This document shows, piece after piece, positions 1-9,159 of a DNA stretch of 44,580 bases. Origin of the DNA: an uncultured Pelagibacteraceae bacterium (GTDB lineage Bacteria; Pseudomonadota; Alphaproteobacteria; Pelagibacterales; Pelagibacteraceae); contig CACIHL010000002.1 in the NCBI GenBank assembly GCA_902586395.1, positions 1 to 44,580 on the forward strand, written 5' to 3'. How positions within the stretch are numbered: position 1 is the stretch's first letter; each line of letters opens with the position of its first letter. The notes under the pieces were generated by a model. It searched no databases. It saw only the letters and a program-made list of their open reading frames with translations, and was not told the DNA's origin. A program made the position numbers and the translations under genes.

Positions 1-388
1 TTATTTGATATTTCTTATTATAATAACCAATCTTACCACTGATAGTTACTTTTGCGTTTAGTGGGAGTATTTTTCTAATATATCCCTCATAACTATTAAA
101 AAAGATGCAATCTAGCTTTCCAGTTTTATCTTCACATATTACTTTGTTAGGCAAGTTTCTGATACGTGGAAAATTATATTTTTTTACAACAACTGTTACG
201 GTTTGTATTTTTCCTACTTGCAATTCATTAATTGGATAAACATTTGATCTATCCACAAAATCTCTAGGTAAATTCCACAAAAGATCAAATATTGTGTTAA
301 TATTCTTTTTTCGAAATAATTTTCCTAATTTAGTTCCTATACCTTTTATGGTACTTATATCAGATAGCAAATATTCATATGAAGACAT
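1..388 (-). CDS. recG: ATP-dependent DNA helicase RecG, N-terminal part (cut by window start)
   Basis: Reading the minus strand from ATG at 388 gives MSSYEYLLSDISTIKGIGTK, then LGKLFRKKNINTIFDLLWNL and PRDFVDRS, followed by an OB-fold-like stretch. This matches the start of RecG, the helicase that remodels stalled forks and Holliday junctions: its wedge domain opens with a 'KGIG' helix-hairpin and a 'dLLwhlPrdy' motif. About 129 codons are present; the helicase motor lies outside the window. It is absent from the ORF track because it runs off the edge. Divergent sdhE starts 18 bp away, and recG next to a DUF339/SdhE gene is a common alphaproteobacterial arrangement. Confidence 0.85.
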   Translation of the reverse strand, partial: MSSYEYLLSDISTIKGIGTKLGKLFRKKNINTIFDLLWNLPRDFVDRSNVYPINELQVGKIQTVTVVVKKYNFPRIRNLPNKVICEDKTGKLDCIFFNSYEGYIRKILPLNAKVTISGKIGYYNKKYQI

Positions 389-396
389 AGTGCGGT

Positions 397-403
397 TATA
401 ATA
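397..403. promoter_or_regulatory. Shared -10-like element between recG and sdhE
   Basis: The 17-bp gap between the divergent starts contains TATAAT (397-402, plus strand), which overlaps TATTAT on the minus strand (398-403). A weak TTCATA lies 17 bp upstream of the plus-strand hexamer. If used, sdhE would start transcription at or next to its ATG (406), giving a leaderless message. No Shine-Dalgarno sequence fits in the gap. This is sequence inference only, and a chance hexamer in AT-rich DNA is possible. Confidence 0.4.
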
Positions 404-405
404 TC

Positions 406-666
406 ATGACTCTTAACAAAGAAGATCTTAAAAATAAAATTATATACAGGGCTTCCTATAGAGGGACAAAAGAAATGGATATACTGATGACAGCTTTTGT
501 AAAATCACTAATTAATGATTTGGATGAGAATTTCCTAAAAACTCTAGATTCATTTGTTAATATGGACGATGAAACATTGATTTCTATTAAAAAGAAAGAA
601 TCATTAATAAATTATAAAGATGAAAAAATTTTACACATTATTGATAAGTTTCAAAAATTTAAATAA
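406..666 (+). CDS. sdhE: Succinate dehydrogenase flavinylation/assembly factor SdhE (DUF339)
   Basis: This 86-residue protein carries the family signature RASYRGTKEMDILM; the RGxxE motif (R19-E23) is the conserved patch that contacts the flavoprotein. SdhE/Sdh5 proteins are 80-100 residues and promote covalent FAD attachment to SdhA of respiratory complex II. Length and motif position agree well. The start has no visible Shine-Dalgarno sequence and a TATAAT only 4 bp upstream. The tRNA-Ser 3' end begins immediately after the stop codon on the other strand. Confidence 0.87.
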   Translation: MTLNKEDLKNKIIYRASYRGTKEMDILMTAFVKSLINDLDENFLKTLDSFVNMDDETLISIKKKESLINYKDEKILHIIDKFQKFK

Positions 667-756
667 TGGCGGAGAGACTGGGATTCGAACCCAGGAAAGA
701 GTTGCCCCTTTGCCGGTTTTCAAGACCGGTGCTTTCAACCGCTCAGCCATCTCTCC
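667..756 (-). tRNA. tRNA-Ser (anticodon TGA), CCA encoded
   Basis: The minus strand reads GGAGAGATGGCTGAGC at the 5' end, a CTTGAAA anticodon loop (anticodon TGA), a long variable arm, GGTTCGAATCC in the T arm and a CTCTCCGCCA end. Acceptor stem GGAGAGA/TCTCTCC pairs and the 90-nt length suits a class II serine tRNA. It sits between two plus-strand genes, so it needs its own minus-strand promoter, for which I see no clear -35 box. Confidence 0.95.
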
Positions 757-843
757 ATGAGCTAGTTTTTATAAGTATAATATTAAAATTCAAGAATTAA
801 ATGGGGTTATTTTATCAATAATAGAATATAAATTTCCTTTTTA

Positions 844-1722
844 ATGAACTTAAAAGAATTTAATAAAGGTATTCTGTTTAGCAGCTTAGGATCATTTTGG
901 TGGGGTGCTATTGGAGTAATTTATTTTAGCTATTTTTCTTTTATAGGCCATATAGAATTAGTCATACATAGATGTATTTGGACTGCGGTCATGCTTATTA
1001 TAACCACTCAATTTTTTTCAAAATGGAATATTTTTTTCAAAATTTTAAGAAGTAAAAGAAATCTTTTAGTACTTTTTTTCTCTGGATTACTAATATTTAT
1101 TAATTGGGCAGTTTGGATTTACGCTGTATCTAATGACCAAATCATAGATGCATCTTTTGGGTATTTTATAATGCCAATAGTAAGTGTTTTATGTGGAAAT
1201 ATTTTTTTTAGGGAAAAAATAAGTTTCAAAAGTAAAATTTCTATTTTTTTAGTTTGTGCTGCTATTTTTATTTTATTAAGAAATTTTAATAATGTTCCTT
1301 GGGTTGGTCTTATAGTAGCTTTCTCTTGGGCCTTTTATAATGTTTTAAGAAAATTAATAAATGTTGATACAGATATTGGTCTATTAATAGAAAGTTTATA
1401 CATACTTCCTATTTCCTTAATAGTTTTTTATTTTATTTTTAAAAATGGCCAAAACGATTTTTCATTTGAAGATTTAAATTTGATGTTTATGCTTTTATTA
1501 GCAGGACCAATGACTGTAATTCCCTTGTTCCTTTATGTTAGAGGAGTTGAACTTTCTGGTTTAGGTCCTAGTGGAATGATATTCTATATCACACCAACTC
1601 TTCAGTTCCTTTTGGGTTATTTCTACTATAATGAGCTTTTTTCTTATGAAAAATTCTTTAGTTTTACAATTATATGGATTGCTGTAATAATTTATTTAAA
1701 AGATTTATATGAAAAATACTAA
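844..1722 (+). CDS. rarD: RarD-family EamA/DMT permease
   Basis: A hydrophobic protein of 292 residues with about ten membrane segments in two EamA repeats. The first repeat shows SFWWGAIGVIYFSYF and IELVIHRCIWTAVM, typical of RarD (family pattern 'wG..p.yfk' and 'EilahR..WS'). RarD-type members of the drug/metabolite transporter superfamily are inner-membrane permeases; chloramphenicol sensitivity was the original phenotype, but the physiological substrate is not settled. The stop overlaps the next start by 14 bases, suggesting cotranscription with the cell-wall cluster. Confidence 0.82.
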   Translation: MNLKEFNKGILFSSLGSFWWGAIGVIYFSYFSFIGHIELVIHRCIWTAVMLIITTQFFSKWNIFFKILRSKRNLLVLFFSGLLIFINWAVWIYAVSNDQIIDASFGYFIMPIVSVLCGNIFFREKISFKSKISIFLVCAAIFILLRNFNNVPWVGLIVAFSWAFYNVLRKLINVDTDIGLLIESLYILPISLIVFYFIFKNGQNDFSFEDLNLMFMLLLAGPMTVIPLFLYVRGVELSGLGPSGMIFYITPTLQFLLGYFYYNELFSYEKFFSFTIIWIAVIIYLKDLYEKY

Positions 1723-2707
1723 ACTAATTCTTTTATTACTAATCTCTCTTATAAATTTCAAAACTGTTATTGCAGATGAGTCCTTTAACCAATGGTTGGA
1801 TAACTTCAAGATTAGAGCTGTGAAATCTGGCGTGAGCAAAGAAACAGTTGATATTGTAATGGATAAAGCAATTTTCTTACCCAAAGTCATCGAATACGAC
1901 AGATACCAGCCTGAATTTTATGAAGACACCAAAACTTATGTGGGCAAGAGATCAAATAAAAAAAAGGTAGTTAAGGGGAAAAGAATATATAAAAAAAATT
2001 CTAAGCTTATAGAAAAAGTCGATCAGGAATTTTTAGTAGAAAAAGAACTTTTACTTGCTTTAATGGGTATTGAAACAAACTTTGGTACTTATCTTGGTAA
2101 AATGGATATCATTTCGTCTCTTGCAACTTTAAGTTATGATAAGAGAAGAAGTGAATTTTTTTCTAAAGAATTAATTACAGCATTAAGATTAATTGATAAA
2201 AAAAAAATCAATAAAGATATATTATACGGATCTTGGGCTGGTGCTTTTGGAAACTTTCAATTTATGCCATCAACGATATCAAATTATGCAATTGATTATA
2301 ATCAAAATAATATAATTGAACTAAAAAATGTAGAAGATTCATTTGCCTCTGCAGCTAATTATATGAAAAAAATAGGTTGGAAAAAGAACAACCATTGTTT
2401 TTATCGTGTTGAATTAAATGAAAATATTCCCTCTAAATTTTTAAATTCTTCAGCAAGAAATATTAAACATAAAAAAAATTTCAGATTTTACAAAAAATTT
2501 ATTAAGAATGATCTATCTGATATTGTAAATGATCAGGAAAAAGTTGCTATAATTACACCAGATGTAGATATTATCCCTGGAAGTCAAACTCTTAATCCTG
2601 CCTATATTGTTTTCTCAAATTATGAAAAAATTTTGAAGTGGAATAGGTCATTAAGATTTGCTTTAGCCGTTTGCACCTTGAAAGACAAATTTAAAGATGA
2701 ATTATAA
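1709..2707 (+). CDS. mltB: Lytic murein transglycosylase, MltB family
   Basis: The 332-residue protein begins with a cleavable-looking signal peptide (about residues 1-22, ending near VIADES). The SLT_2/MltB domain follows: LALMGIETNFG holds the catalytic glutamate (E122), and GSWAGAFGNFQFMPS (174-188) is the glycan-binding loop typical of the family. It cleaves peptidoglycan glycan strands to 1,6-anhydromuramyl products in the periplasm. No lipobox is visible, so it is probably soluble rather than lipid-anchored like E. coli MltB. It overlaps both neighbours (rarD and the RlpA-like gene) and heads the wall cluster. Confidence 0.9.
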   Translation: MKNTKLILLLLISLINFKTVIADESFNQWLDNFKIRAVKSGVSKETVDIVMDKAIFLPKVIEYDRYQPEFYEDTKTYVGKRSNKKKVVKGKRIYKKNSKLIEKVDQEFLVEKELLLALMGIETNFGTYLGKMDIISSLATLSYDKRRSEFFSKELITALRLIDKKKINKDILYGSWAGAFGNFQFMPSTISNYAIDYNQNNIIELKNVEDSFASAANYMKKIGWKKNNHCFYRVELNENIPSKFLNSSARNIKHKKNFRFYKKFIKNDLSDIVNDQEKVAIITPDVDIIPGSQTLNPAYIVFSNYEKILKWNRSLRFALAVCTLKDKFKDEL

Positions 2708-3428
2708 AAATTTATTGTTGATCTCTATTTTTTTGACAAGTTGTACAGTTCAAACTACTCAATATAGTGAAAACATATTTTCAAACAGAGGATTTGTTCT
2801 TTTATACGATGAATCTTTAATTGAAAAAAAATTACTAAGGAAACCCCTTGATGATAGGAGCCTTGAGATAGTTCATAATACTTTATCAAAAGGTACAAAA
2901 GTAAGAATTATTAATCTTCTAAATAATAAAAGTACAAATGCAGTAGTAAAAACAAAAAATAAGAATCTTTTTTTTTATAATTCAATTTTTTCAAAAAGAA
3001 TTTTTGATGAACTCGACATCTCACTCAAAGAACCATATGTAGAAATTAGTAAAATAAGAGAAAATAAAACTTTTATTGCTAAAAAATCAAAAACTTTTGA
3101 CGAAGAAAAAAAAGTTGCTAATAAAGCTCCAGTTAAGTCAATAAGTATAAATGAAATTGGAACTCCTAAATCAAATGAGTTGGATGATAGAAGGTCTTTT
3201 AATTATTCAATAAAAATCACTGAGTTTTATTTTTTAAAAAATGCTAAAGAACTCAAAAAAAGAATCGAAAATGAGACTTCACTTAAAAATATCAATATAA
3301 TTTCAATAAATGACACTAAGCACCAAGTATTATTAGGCCCTTATTCTAATATTAATACTCTACAATCAGCTTATAATAGTATAAATAATTTAAATTTTGA
3401 AAATATTGAATTAATTAGAAATGATTAA
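2697..3428 (+). CDS. rlpA: RlpA-like septal lipoprotein with SPOR domain, barrel degenerate
   Basis: The signal peptide ends in LTSC (C16), a lipoprotein signal. Residues about 50-110 hold a double-psi beta-barrel relic, EIVHNTLSKGTKVRIINLLN, aligning with the RlpA pattern 'aAHrtLPfGT.vrVtNl'. The usual InDRGP segment is replaced by VVKTKNK, so the catalytic aspartate region appears lost. The C-terminal 70 residues (SIKITEFYFLKNAKELKKRI ... HQVLLGPYSN) look like a SPOR domain, which binds denuded septal glycan. Position between mltB and dacF matches rlpA in other alphaproteobacteria. Assignment rests on context plus weak motif similarity; enzymatic activity is doubtful. Confidence 0.7.
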   Translation: MNYKNLLLISIFLTSCTVQTTQYSENIFSNRGFVLLYDESLIEKKLLRKPLDDRSLEIVHNTLSKGTKVRIINLLNNKSTNAVVKTKNKNLFFYNSIFSKRIFDELDISLKEPYVEISKIRENKTFIAKKSKTFDEEKKVANKAPVKSISINEIGTPKSNELDDRRSFNYSIKITEFYFLKNAKELKKRIENETSLKNINIISINDTKHQVLLGPYSNINTLQSAYNSINNLNFENIELIRND

Positions 3429-4575
3429 AAAATTTATTATAATTTTAAATTTACTTTTTGCTTTTTTAGCTATGCCCTCTAAGGCAAACTTTGATATAAA
3501 TGCTAGAACTGCTATTTTACAAGATTTTCTATCTGGAGAAATACTTTTTGAAAAAGAAATAGATAGCGTTATTTATCCAGCCTCAATGACAAAAATTATG
3601 ACATCGATTGTGGTGTTTGATTTATTAAAGAGTGGAGATCTTTCACTTGATGACAAGGTGATGGTATCTGAAAATGCTTGGAGACTGTCTCAATCTGGAT
3701 ATTCATCTATGTTTATTATGGTAGGAGACGAAGTAAGTGTAGAAAATTTATTAAAAGGAATAATTATTGCATCAGGTAACGATGCTTGCGTTGCATTAGC
3801 TGAGGGTGTTGCGGGCAGTGAGGAGGAATTTGCCATTTTAATGAATGCAAAAGCGTCCGAAATTGGAATGATCAATACAAATTTTTCAAATTCTTCAGGC
3901 ATTAATGATCCTGATAACTATTCTACAGTTAAGGATATTTTAATAATGTCTAACTATCTTATTAAAAATTATCCTATTTATTATGAATATTTTAAGGAGA
4001 AAGAATTTACATGGGATAGAACCGGCGGAGATCCAATTACACAAGGTAATAGAAATCCTCTTCTTTACAAAAATTTAGGAGCCGATGGTATTAAAACTGG
4101 TTATTTAGCTGTAGAAAAATATTCCTTAGCAAGCTCAGTACAAAGAGGAGAAAGAAGACTTATTGCTGTAGGTAGCGGATTTGAAACTAAAAATGAAAGA
4201 TCTAGACAATCGACCCGATTATTAACTTGGGGTTTAACAAATTTTGATACAGTTGAAATTGCAAAAAAAGATGAGAATTTTATAGACTTAGATGTTTGGC
4301 TTGGAAAAAAAGATATTGTTGGTGGTTATGTAAAAGAGGATATCTACAAAACTTTTCCAAAAGCTAGGAAAAAATTTTTGTCAGCAATTGTTGAATACAA
4401 TGGTCCTATTAAAGCACCTATCAAAAAAGACCAAGAAATTGGTTTATTAAAGATTTCTTACAAAGGGGATTTAATTGATGAGTACCCAGTTTATGCAGTT
4501 GAAAAAGTAAAAAGAGTCAACATTTTCTCTAGAATAATTCACTCTATAAATTATTTGATATGGGGCGATGTATAA
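3421..4575 (+). CDS. dacF: D-alanyl-D-alanine carboxypeptidase (PBP5/6-type, DacF-like)
   Basis: All three penicillin-binding active-site motifs of peptidase family S11 are present: SMTK (S55-K58), SGN (118-120) and KTG (225-227, in GIKTGYLA). A signal peptide covers about residues 1-22. Residues 280-360 form the beta-rich C-terminal PBP5 domain, and the hydrophobic tail IIHSINYLIWG may be the amphipathic membrane anchor. The enzyme trims the terminal D-alanine from muropeptides in the periplasm. It overlaps rlpA by 8 bases and tmk by 8 bases. Confidence 0.93.
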   Translation: MIKKFIIILNLLFAFLAMPSKANFDINARTAILQDFLSGEILFEKEIDSVIYPASMTKIMTSIVVFDLLKSGDLSLDDKVMVSENAWRLSQSGYSSMFIMVGDEVSVENLLKGIIIASGNDACVALAEGVAGSEEEFAILMNAKASEIGMINTNFSNSSGINDPDNYSTVKDILIMSNYLIKNYPIYYEYFKEKEFTWDRTGGDPITQGNRNPLLYKNLGADGIKTGYLAVEKYSLASSVQRGERRLIAVGSGFETKNERSRQSTRLLTWGLTNFDTVEIAKKDENFIDLDVWLGKKDIVGGYVKEDIYKTFPKARKKFLSAIVEYNGPIKAPIKKDQEIGLLKISYKGDLIDEYPVYAVEKVKRVNIFSRIIHSINYLIWGDV

Positions 4576-5179
4576 TAAAGTCATTGTTTTCGAAGGTATT
4601 GATGGATCAGGAAAAAGTTTTCATTTAAATGCTGCATCAAGTTATTTAAAAAAGAAAAAAATCAAGCATATTAAACTTAGAGAACCAGGCGGATCTAAAA
4701 ATTCAGAAAAATTAAGAAAATTATTGTTATCAAATAAATCTGACTTTGAAAAAAAAACTGATTTACTTATATATCTATCTGCTAGATCTGAAAATTTTCA
4801 AAAAATAATTAAACCTAATTTAAAAAAAAAAGTAATCCTGATTGATAGATTTGTTGATTCTACGATTGCATATCAACACTATGGTTTTGGTATAAATAAA
4901 AATATTATTAATTCGTTAAATAGGTTTATATTAGGGAACTTTAGGGTAGATTTTACGTTTCTACATATTGTTAAAAAAAAGGATATTCGTAAAAAAATCA
5001 AGACTAAAAAAAATAGATACGACAAATTTAATAAAAATTTTTATCTTAAAGCCCAAAATGGTTTTTTGAAATTATCAAATAAGAAAAAAAATTATCTAAA
5101 GATCCACTCTAATGAGACAAAAGATAGAAATAAAGAAATTATACGAAAAAAATTAAATTCTTTGATTAAAATAAAATGA
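4568..5179 (+). CDS. tmk: Thymidylate kinase
   Basis: The P-loop GIDGSGKS (10-17) opens the protein. REPGGS follows, as in bacterial thymidylate kinases, then DRFVDSTIAYQ, the nucleotide-binding DRY-type motif. At 203 residues the length is normal. It phosphorylates dTMP to dTDP for DNA synthesis. The sequence between about residues 135 and 165 is very lysine-rich, consistent with the AT-rich codon drift of the genome rather than a new domain. The stop overlaps the holB start by 4 bases. Confidence 0.93.
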   Translation: MYNKVIVFEGIDGSGKSFHLNAASSYLKKKKIKHIKLREPGGSKNSEKLRKLLLSNKSDFEKKTDLLIYLSARSENFQKIIKPNLKKKVILIDRFVDSTIAYQHYGFGINKNIINSLNRFILGNFRVDFTFLHIVKKKDIRKKIKTKKNRYDKFNKNFYLKAQNGFLKLSNKKKNYLKIHSNETKDRNKEIIRKKLNSLIKIK

Positions 5180-6108
5180 CACCTTTAACTCAAACTAAAT
5201 TACTATCTTTTAAAGACAATTTTAAAGAATTAGTTAACCTCTCTTTGAAAAATAAACTACCAACTAAATTGATTTTCTCTGGTAATAAAGGGATAGGTAA
5301 ATCCACTTTTGCTTTTCATTTAATAAATTACTTATTCTCACAGGATGAAGAGGGTAGTTATAATCTTGAAGATAATGAGATTAATATTAATAACAAATCT
5401 TATAAGCTTGTTTCAAACAATACACATCCAAATTTACTTTTAATTGACAGTACTGATAAAAAATTTATAGAAGTTTCAAAAATAAGAGAAATATTGAATT
5501 TTTCGTCGAAAACTTCTTTTTCAAATAAAAAAAAAATTGTGCTTATTAATAATGTTGAAAAAATGAATATCAATGCCTCAAATGCTTTGCTTAAGATTTT
5601 GGAGGAACCATCAACAAATTTGTTTTTTATTTTAATTCATGATTCGCATAAAAAGTTAATCAGCACTATAAATTCAAGATGTATAAAGTTTAATTTTTTT
5701 ATAACTGAATCTGAAAAAGAAAAAATTGTTAATAATTTAATAGACGGCAATTTTTATGAAGGTCTATCGTCTGATTTTAAAATTAAATATCTTTCACCAA
5801 AATTTTATATTGATTTATATGATTTTACAAATAAAGAAAAAATTGAATTAAATGATTTGAATATTAACTTTTTGTTAAATTATATATTTAAAAAACGAAA
5901 TTATCTTAAGGATGAATTTATAATTGAAAATTTGCAAATTCTTATTGAAATATATTTCTATAATAAGATTATTTCACGGAACAATTTTGAAAATGACTAT
6001 AAATCATTTAAACAAACGATGAATAAAATTAACAATATGATTAAGTTTAATTTAGATAAAGACTCATCTTTATTAGAAATAAAAAATATAATTGTAAATG
6101 AAAGATAA
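5176..6108 (+). CDS. holB: DNA polymerase III delta' subunit
   Basis: The clamp-loader AAA+ fold is shown by Walker A GNKGIGKS (36-43), HPNLLLID, an NASNALLKILEEPS segment (Walker B/sensor region of delta', residues about 135-148) and the sensor-1-like SRC in NSRCIKF. Length is 310 residues. No four-cysteine zinc module is visible, unlike E. coli delta'. The placement between tmk and metG is the standard bacterial neighbourhood. It functions with delta and tau/gamma to load the sliding clamp. The start overlaps the tmk stop and the end overlaps metG by 11 bases. Confidence 0.88.
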   Translation: MTPLTQTKLLSFKDNFKELVNLSLKNKLPTKLIFSGNKGIGKSTFAFHLINYLFSQDEEGSYNLEDNEININNKSYKLVSNNTHPNLLLIDSTDKKFIEVSKIREILNFSSKTSFSNKKKIVLINNVEKMNINASNALLKILEEPSTNLFFILIHDSHKKLISTINSRCIKFNFFITESEKEKIVNNLIDGNFYEGLSSDFKIKYLSPKFYIDLYDFTNKEKIELNDLNINFLLNYIFKKRNYLKDEFIIENLQILIEIYFYNKIISRNNFENDYKSFKQTMNKINNMIKFNLDKDSSLLEIKNIIVNER

Positions 6109-7627
6109 TTTTTATATCACCACACCAATTTATTACCCTTCAGCAAAACCTCACATGGGGCATGCTTATTCAAGTATAGTAGCTGATTTTTTTGCACGTT
6201 TAAAAAGAATTCAAGGCCATAAAGTTTTTTTTTTAACTGGAACTGATGAACATGGCCAAAAAATACAAAGAGCCGCTGAGAAATCTAACAAAGATCCTTT
6301 AAAGTTCTGTGATGAAATAAGTAAGACTTTTAGAAACTTATCTTCATTACTTAATTTATCAAATGATGATTTTATAAGAACCACAGAAAAAAGACATGCG
6401 TCAGCTGTAATTAATCTTTGGAATATTTTAGAAAAAAAAGGGGAAATATATCTCTCAAAATATTCAGGTTGGTATTCCGTTTCTGATGAAGCTTTTTATA
6501 ATGAGGATGAAATTGAAGATCTAGAAGGAAAAAAAATATCTAAATCGTCTAGATCACCTGTAGAGTGGGTTGAAGAAGAATCTTACTTTTTTAAACTATC
6601 TAAATGGCAAGAGCCACTTTTAAAATTTTATTCTGAAAATCCTAAATTTATATTACCAGAGAGCCGTAAAAATGAGGTAATTAGTTTTGTAAAAAGTGGA
6701 TTAAAAGATTTATCCGTTAGTAGGAAATCTTTTTCCTGGGGGATTAAAGTTCCATCAAACAAAGACCATGTAATATACGTATGGCTTGATGCTTTAACAA
6801 ATTACCTGTCTGCTTTAAATTATCCTAAAGAGAAAGAAAAGTTATATAAGGACTTTTGGCCCGCTAATATTCATATTATAGGAAAAGATATTTTGAGGTT
6901 TCATGCAGTATATTGGCCAGCCTTTTTATTAGCTGCGGGTATTAAACCCCCGCAGAGAGTCTACGGCCACGGATGGATACTCTCTGGTGATGAAAAAATG
7001 TCAAAGTCTAAAGGTAATATTTTAGATCCTATTGAAATAATTGATATATATGGATTAGATGCGTTGAGATACTATTTGCTTAAAGAGGTATCTTTTGGAA
7101 ATGATGGAAATATTTCTAAGGAAAAATTAGAAAGTTGTATAAATAGTGATTTAGCGAATAACTATGGTAATTTGTGTCAAAGAGTTATTTTGTTTTGTGA
7201 AAAAAATCTTGGACTTAAAGTTCCAGAATATAATTTTACGAAAGAAGACCTTAAAATTCTTAATGATTTTAAAGAAAATATAGAAAATATAGAAAAACAA
7301 ATTAATGATCAAAACATTAATTACTATGTAGAGTATGTTGTAAATCAATTATTTAAAGCTAATAAATATTTCAATGATCAAGCACCTTGGACTAAAAAAG
7401 ATGATAGTCTGAGATTAAACACAATTGTGTTTGTATCTCTTGAATTGATTAGAAAAATTTCAATTTTACTATATCCAATCATTCCTAATACTTCTTTAAA
7501 AGTCCTAAATATTTTCTCTATAAAGGAAAAAGATATAAAATTTGACACAATAAGTAATAATGAATATTTAAAAGATAAAAAAGAAATTATAAAGTTAGGT
7601 ATCTTGTTTGAGAAAATAAAAAAATGA
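6098..7627 (+). CDS. metG: Methionyl-tRNA synthetase
   Basis: Class I synthetase signatures are clear: PHMGHAYS (HIGH motif, 19-22) and GDEKMSKSKGN (KMSKS motif, about residue 300). The connective peptide lacks a knuckle zinc site, as in the shorter MetRS type, and the 509-residue protein ends after the anticodon-binding helical domain with no C-terminal tRNA-binding EMAP-like domain. It charges tRNA-Met in the cytoplasm. It overlaps holB at the start and tatD by 4 bases at the end, forming one tight operon. Confidence 0.95.
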   Translation: MKDNFYITTPIYYPSAKPHMGHAYSSIVADFFARLKRIQGHKVFFLTGTDEHGQKIQRAAEKSNKDPLKFCDEISKTFRNLSSLLNLSNDDFIRTTEKRHASAVINLWNILEKKGEIYLSKYSGWYSVSDEAFYNEDEIEDLEGKKISKSSRSPVEWVEEESYFFKLSKWQEPLLKFYSENPKFILPESRKNEVISFVKSGLKDLSVSRKSFSWGIKVPSNKDHVIYVWLDALTNYLSALNYPKEKEKLYKDFWPANIHIIGKDILRFHAVYWPAFLLAAGIKPPQRVYGHGWILSGDEKMSKSKGNILDPIEIIDIYGLDALRYYLLKEVSFGNDGNISKEKLESCINSDLANNYGNLCQRVILFCEKNLGLKVPEYNFTKEDLKILNDFKENIENIEKQINDQNINYYVEYVVNQLFKANKYFNDQAPWTKKDDSLRLNTIVFVSLELIRKISILLYPIIPNTSLKVLNIFSIKEKDIKFDTISNNEYLKDKKEIIKLGILFEKIKK

Positions 7628-8385
7628 TAGATTCACATTGCCATTTAGACCGAGAACCACTTATATCAAATTTAAGTGAAGTGCTGAGTAGAGCAAAAGA
7701 TGTAGGTCTTAAAAAATTATTAACTATTTGCACTACTAATAGCGGTTTCGATAATATTCTTGATATTGTGACTAAAGATCCAATGATCTATGGAACCTTT
7801 GGGATTCATCCCCATGAAACAAAAAATCATTTTATCGAAAGAGACGAGATTATAAAAAAAGTAAAGATGAATAGCAAAATTATCGGAGTAGGAGAGACTG
7901 GATTAGATTTTTATTATAATAACAGTGATAAAGATACACAATTAAGAAGTTTTCAAAATCATATTGAAGCTGCATTAAATTTGAAAATACCACTAATTAT
8001 TCATTCAAGAAATGCGGAGAACGAAACCTACGATATCCTTAAAAAGAATTATCAGAAAAATTTAAAAATTCTTATGCATTGTTTTACTGGATCAACTGAT
8101 TTTGCTTTAAATTTGGTTCCATTAAACGCCTATTTTTCTGCAAGTGGCATAATTACCTTTAAAAAGTCAATAGAGTTACAGGAAACTTTCAAAAAAATTC
8201 CTGAAGATAAACTTTTAATAGAAACAGACAGTCCTTTTTTATCCCCAGAGCCAAATAGAGGTAAAAAAAATGAACCTTCATTCATCAAATTTACTGCACA
8301 AAAACTTGCTAATCTTAGAAGTATTGAGTTAGATAAGCTCATATTACTTACCACTAATAATTTTAATACTTTATTTTCAAAATAA
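7624..8385 (+). CDS. tatD: TatD-family metal-dependent hydrolase
   Basis: The 253-residue protein starts DSHCHLD (metal-binding HxH) and continues with GIHPHE, GETGLDFYY, IHSRNA, MHCFTGS and ETDSPFLSPEP, the ordered metal and catalytic motifs of the TatD amidohydrolase-like family. Members are 3'-5' DNA/RNA exonucleases or D-aminoacyl-tRNA deacylase-like enzymes; the cellular substrate here cannot be told from sequence. It lies between metG and the metallo-beta-lactamase-fold gene, an order shared across alphaproteobacteria. Confidence 0.92.
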   Translation: MIDSHCHLDREPLISNLSEVLSRAKDVGLKKLLTICTTNSGFDNILDIVTKDPMIYGTFGIHPHETKNHFIERDEIIKKVKMNSKIIGVGETGLDFYYNNSDKDTQLRSFQNHIEAALNLKIPLIIHSRNAENETYDILKKNYQKNLKILMHCFTGSTDFALNLVPLNAYFSASGIITFKKSIELQETFKKIPEDKLLIETDSPFLSPEPNRGKKNEPSFIKFTAQKLANLRSIELDKLILLTTNNFNTLFSK

Positions 8386-8388
8386 TTC

Positions 8389-9159
8389 ATGAGATTTACA
8401 ATTTTAGGATGTGGAAGTTCAATGGGAGTACCAAGACCTGATGGTAATTTTGGAAATTGCAATCCTAATAATAAAAAAAATATAAGAACAAGATGTTCGG
8501 CAGTAATTCAGGGCAAGTCTTTAAATATAATCATAGACACCTCTCCAGATATGAGGCAACAATTAATAAATAACAAGATCACTAATATTGATAAAGTTCT
8601 ATTTTCTCATATGCATGCTGATCAAACTCATGGAATAAATGACTTAAGAGTTTTCTACTTAAAAAATAGGAAACCTGTCGATATATATGCAGATTTACCA
8701 ACACAGAAATATCTAAATAAAACTTTTTCATATTGTTTTAAAAGCAATTCTCGTGAATATCCTGCAACTTTAAAAATGAATTCTGTTAAAAAAGACCTCT
8801 ATTTCAAAGATGGTCAAAAAAAAATTCACATTAGATCTTTTAAAGTAAAACATGGAAATGTTGACTGCACTTGTTATATAGTTGATAAGAAATTGGCCTA
8901 CATAAGTGATGTAAGTGACATAGACAAAAAAGACTTTAAATTTTTAAAAAATTTAAAATATTTAGTAATAGATTGTTTGTGGTACAGAGAACACCCATCA
9001 CATTTGAATTTAGATAAATCACTAAGATTAATTAATACTCTTTCACCTAAAAAAGCTATTTTAACTAATCTGCATTCTGATTTAGATTATAATGAATTAA
9101 AAAAGAAGCTTAAAAAAAATATTGTTCCTGCTTACGATGGAATGAAAATAAATTTATAA
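8389..9159 (+). CDS. Metallo-beta-lactamase-fold hydrolase (PhnP-like)
   Basis: The signature FSHMHADQTHGINDLR gives the HxHxDH metal site of the fold. TILGCGSSMGVPRP at the N terminus and ISDVSDID plus the late LTNLHSDLDY supply the other ligands. This pattern fits the PhnP-type cyclic phosphodiesterase branch rather than RNase Z (no exosite arm visible), but phn genes are absent nearby and the substrate is unknown. Three bases separate it from tatD; the 3' end overlaps the convergent gpx gene by 6 bases. Confidence 0.85.
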   Translation: MRFTILGCGSSMGVPRPDGNFGNCNPNNKKNIRTRCSAVIQGKSLNIIIDTSPDMRQQLINNKITNIDKVLFSHMHADQTHGINDLRVFYLKNRKPVDIYADLPTQKYLNKTFSYCFKSNSREYPATLKMNSVKKDLYFKDGQKKIHIRSFKVKHGNVDCTCYIVDKKLAYISDVSDIDKKDFKFLKNLKYLVIDCLWYREHPSHLNLDKSLRLINTLSPKKAILTNLHSDLDYNELKKKLKKNIVPAYDGMKINL

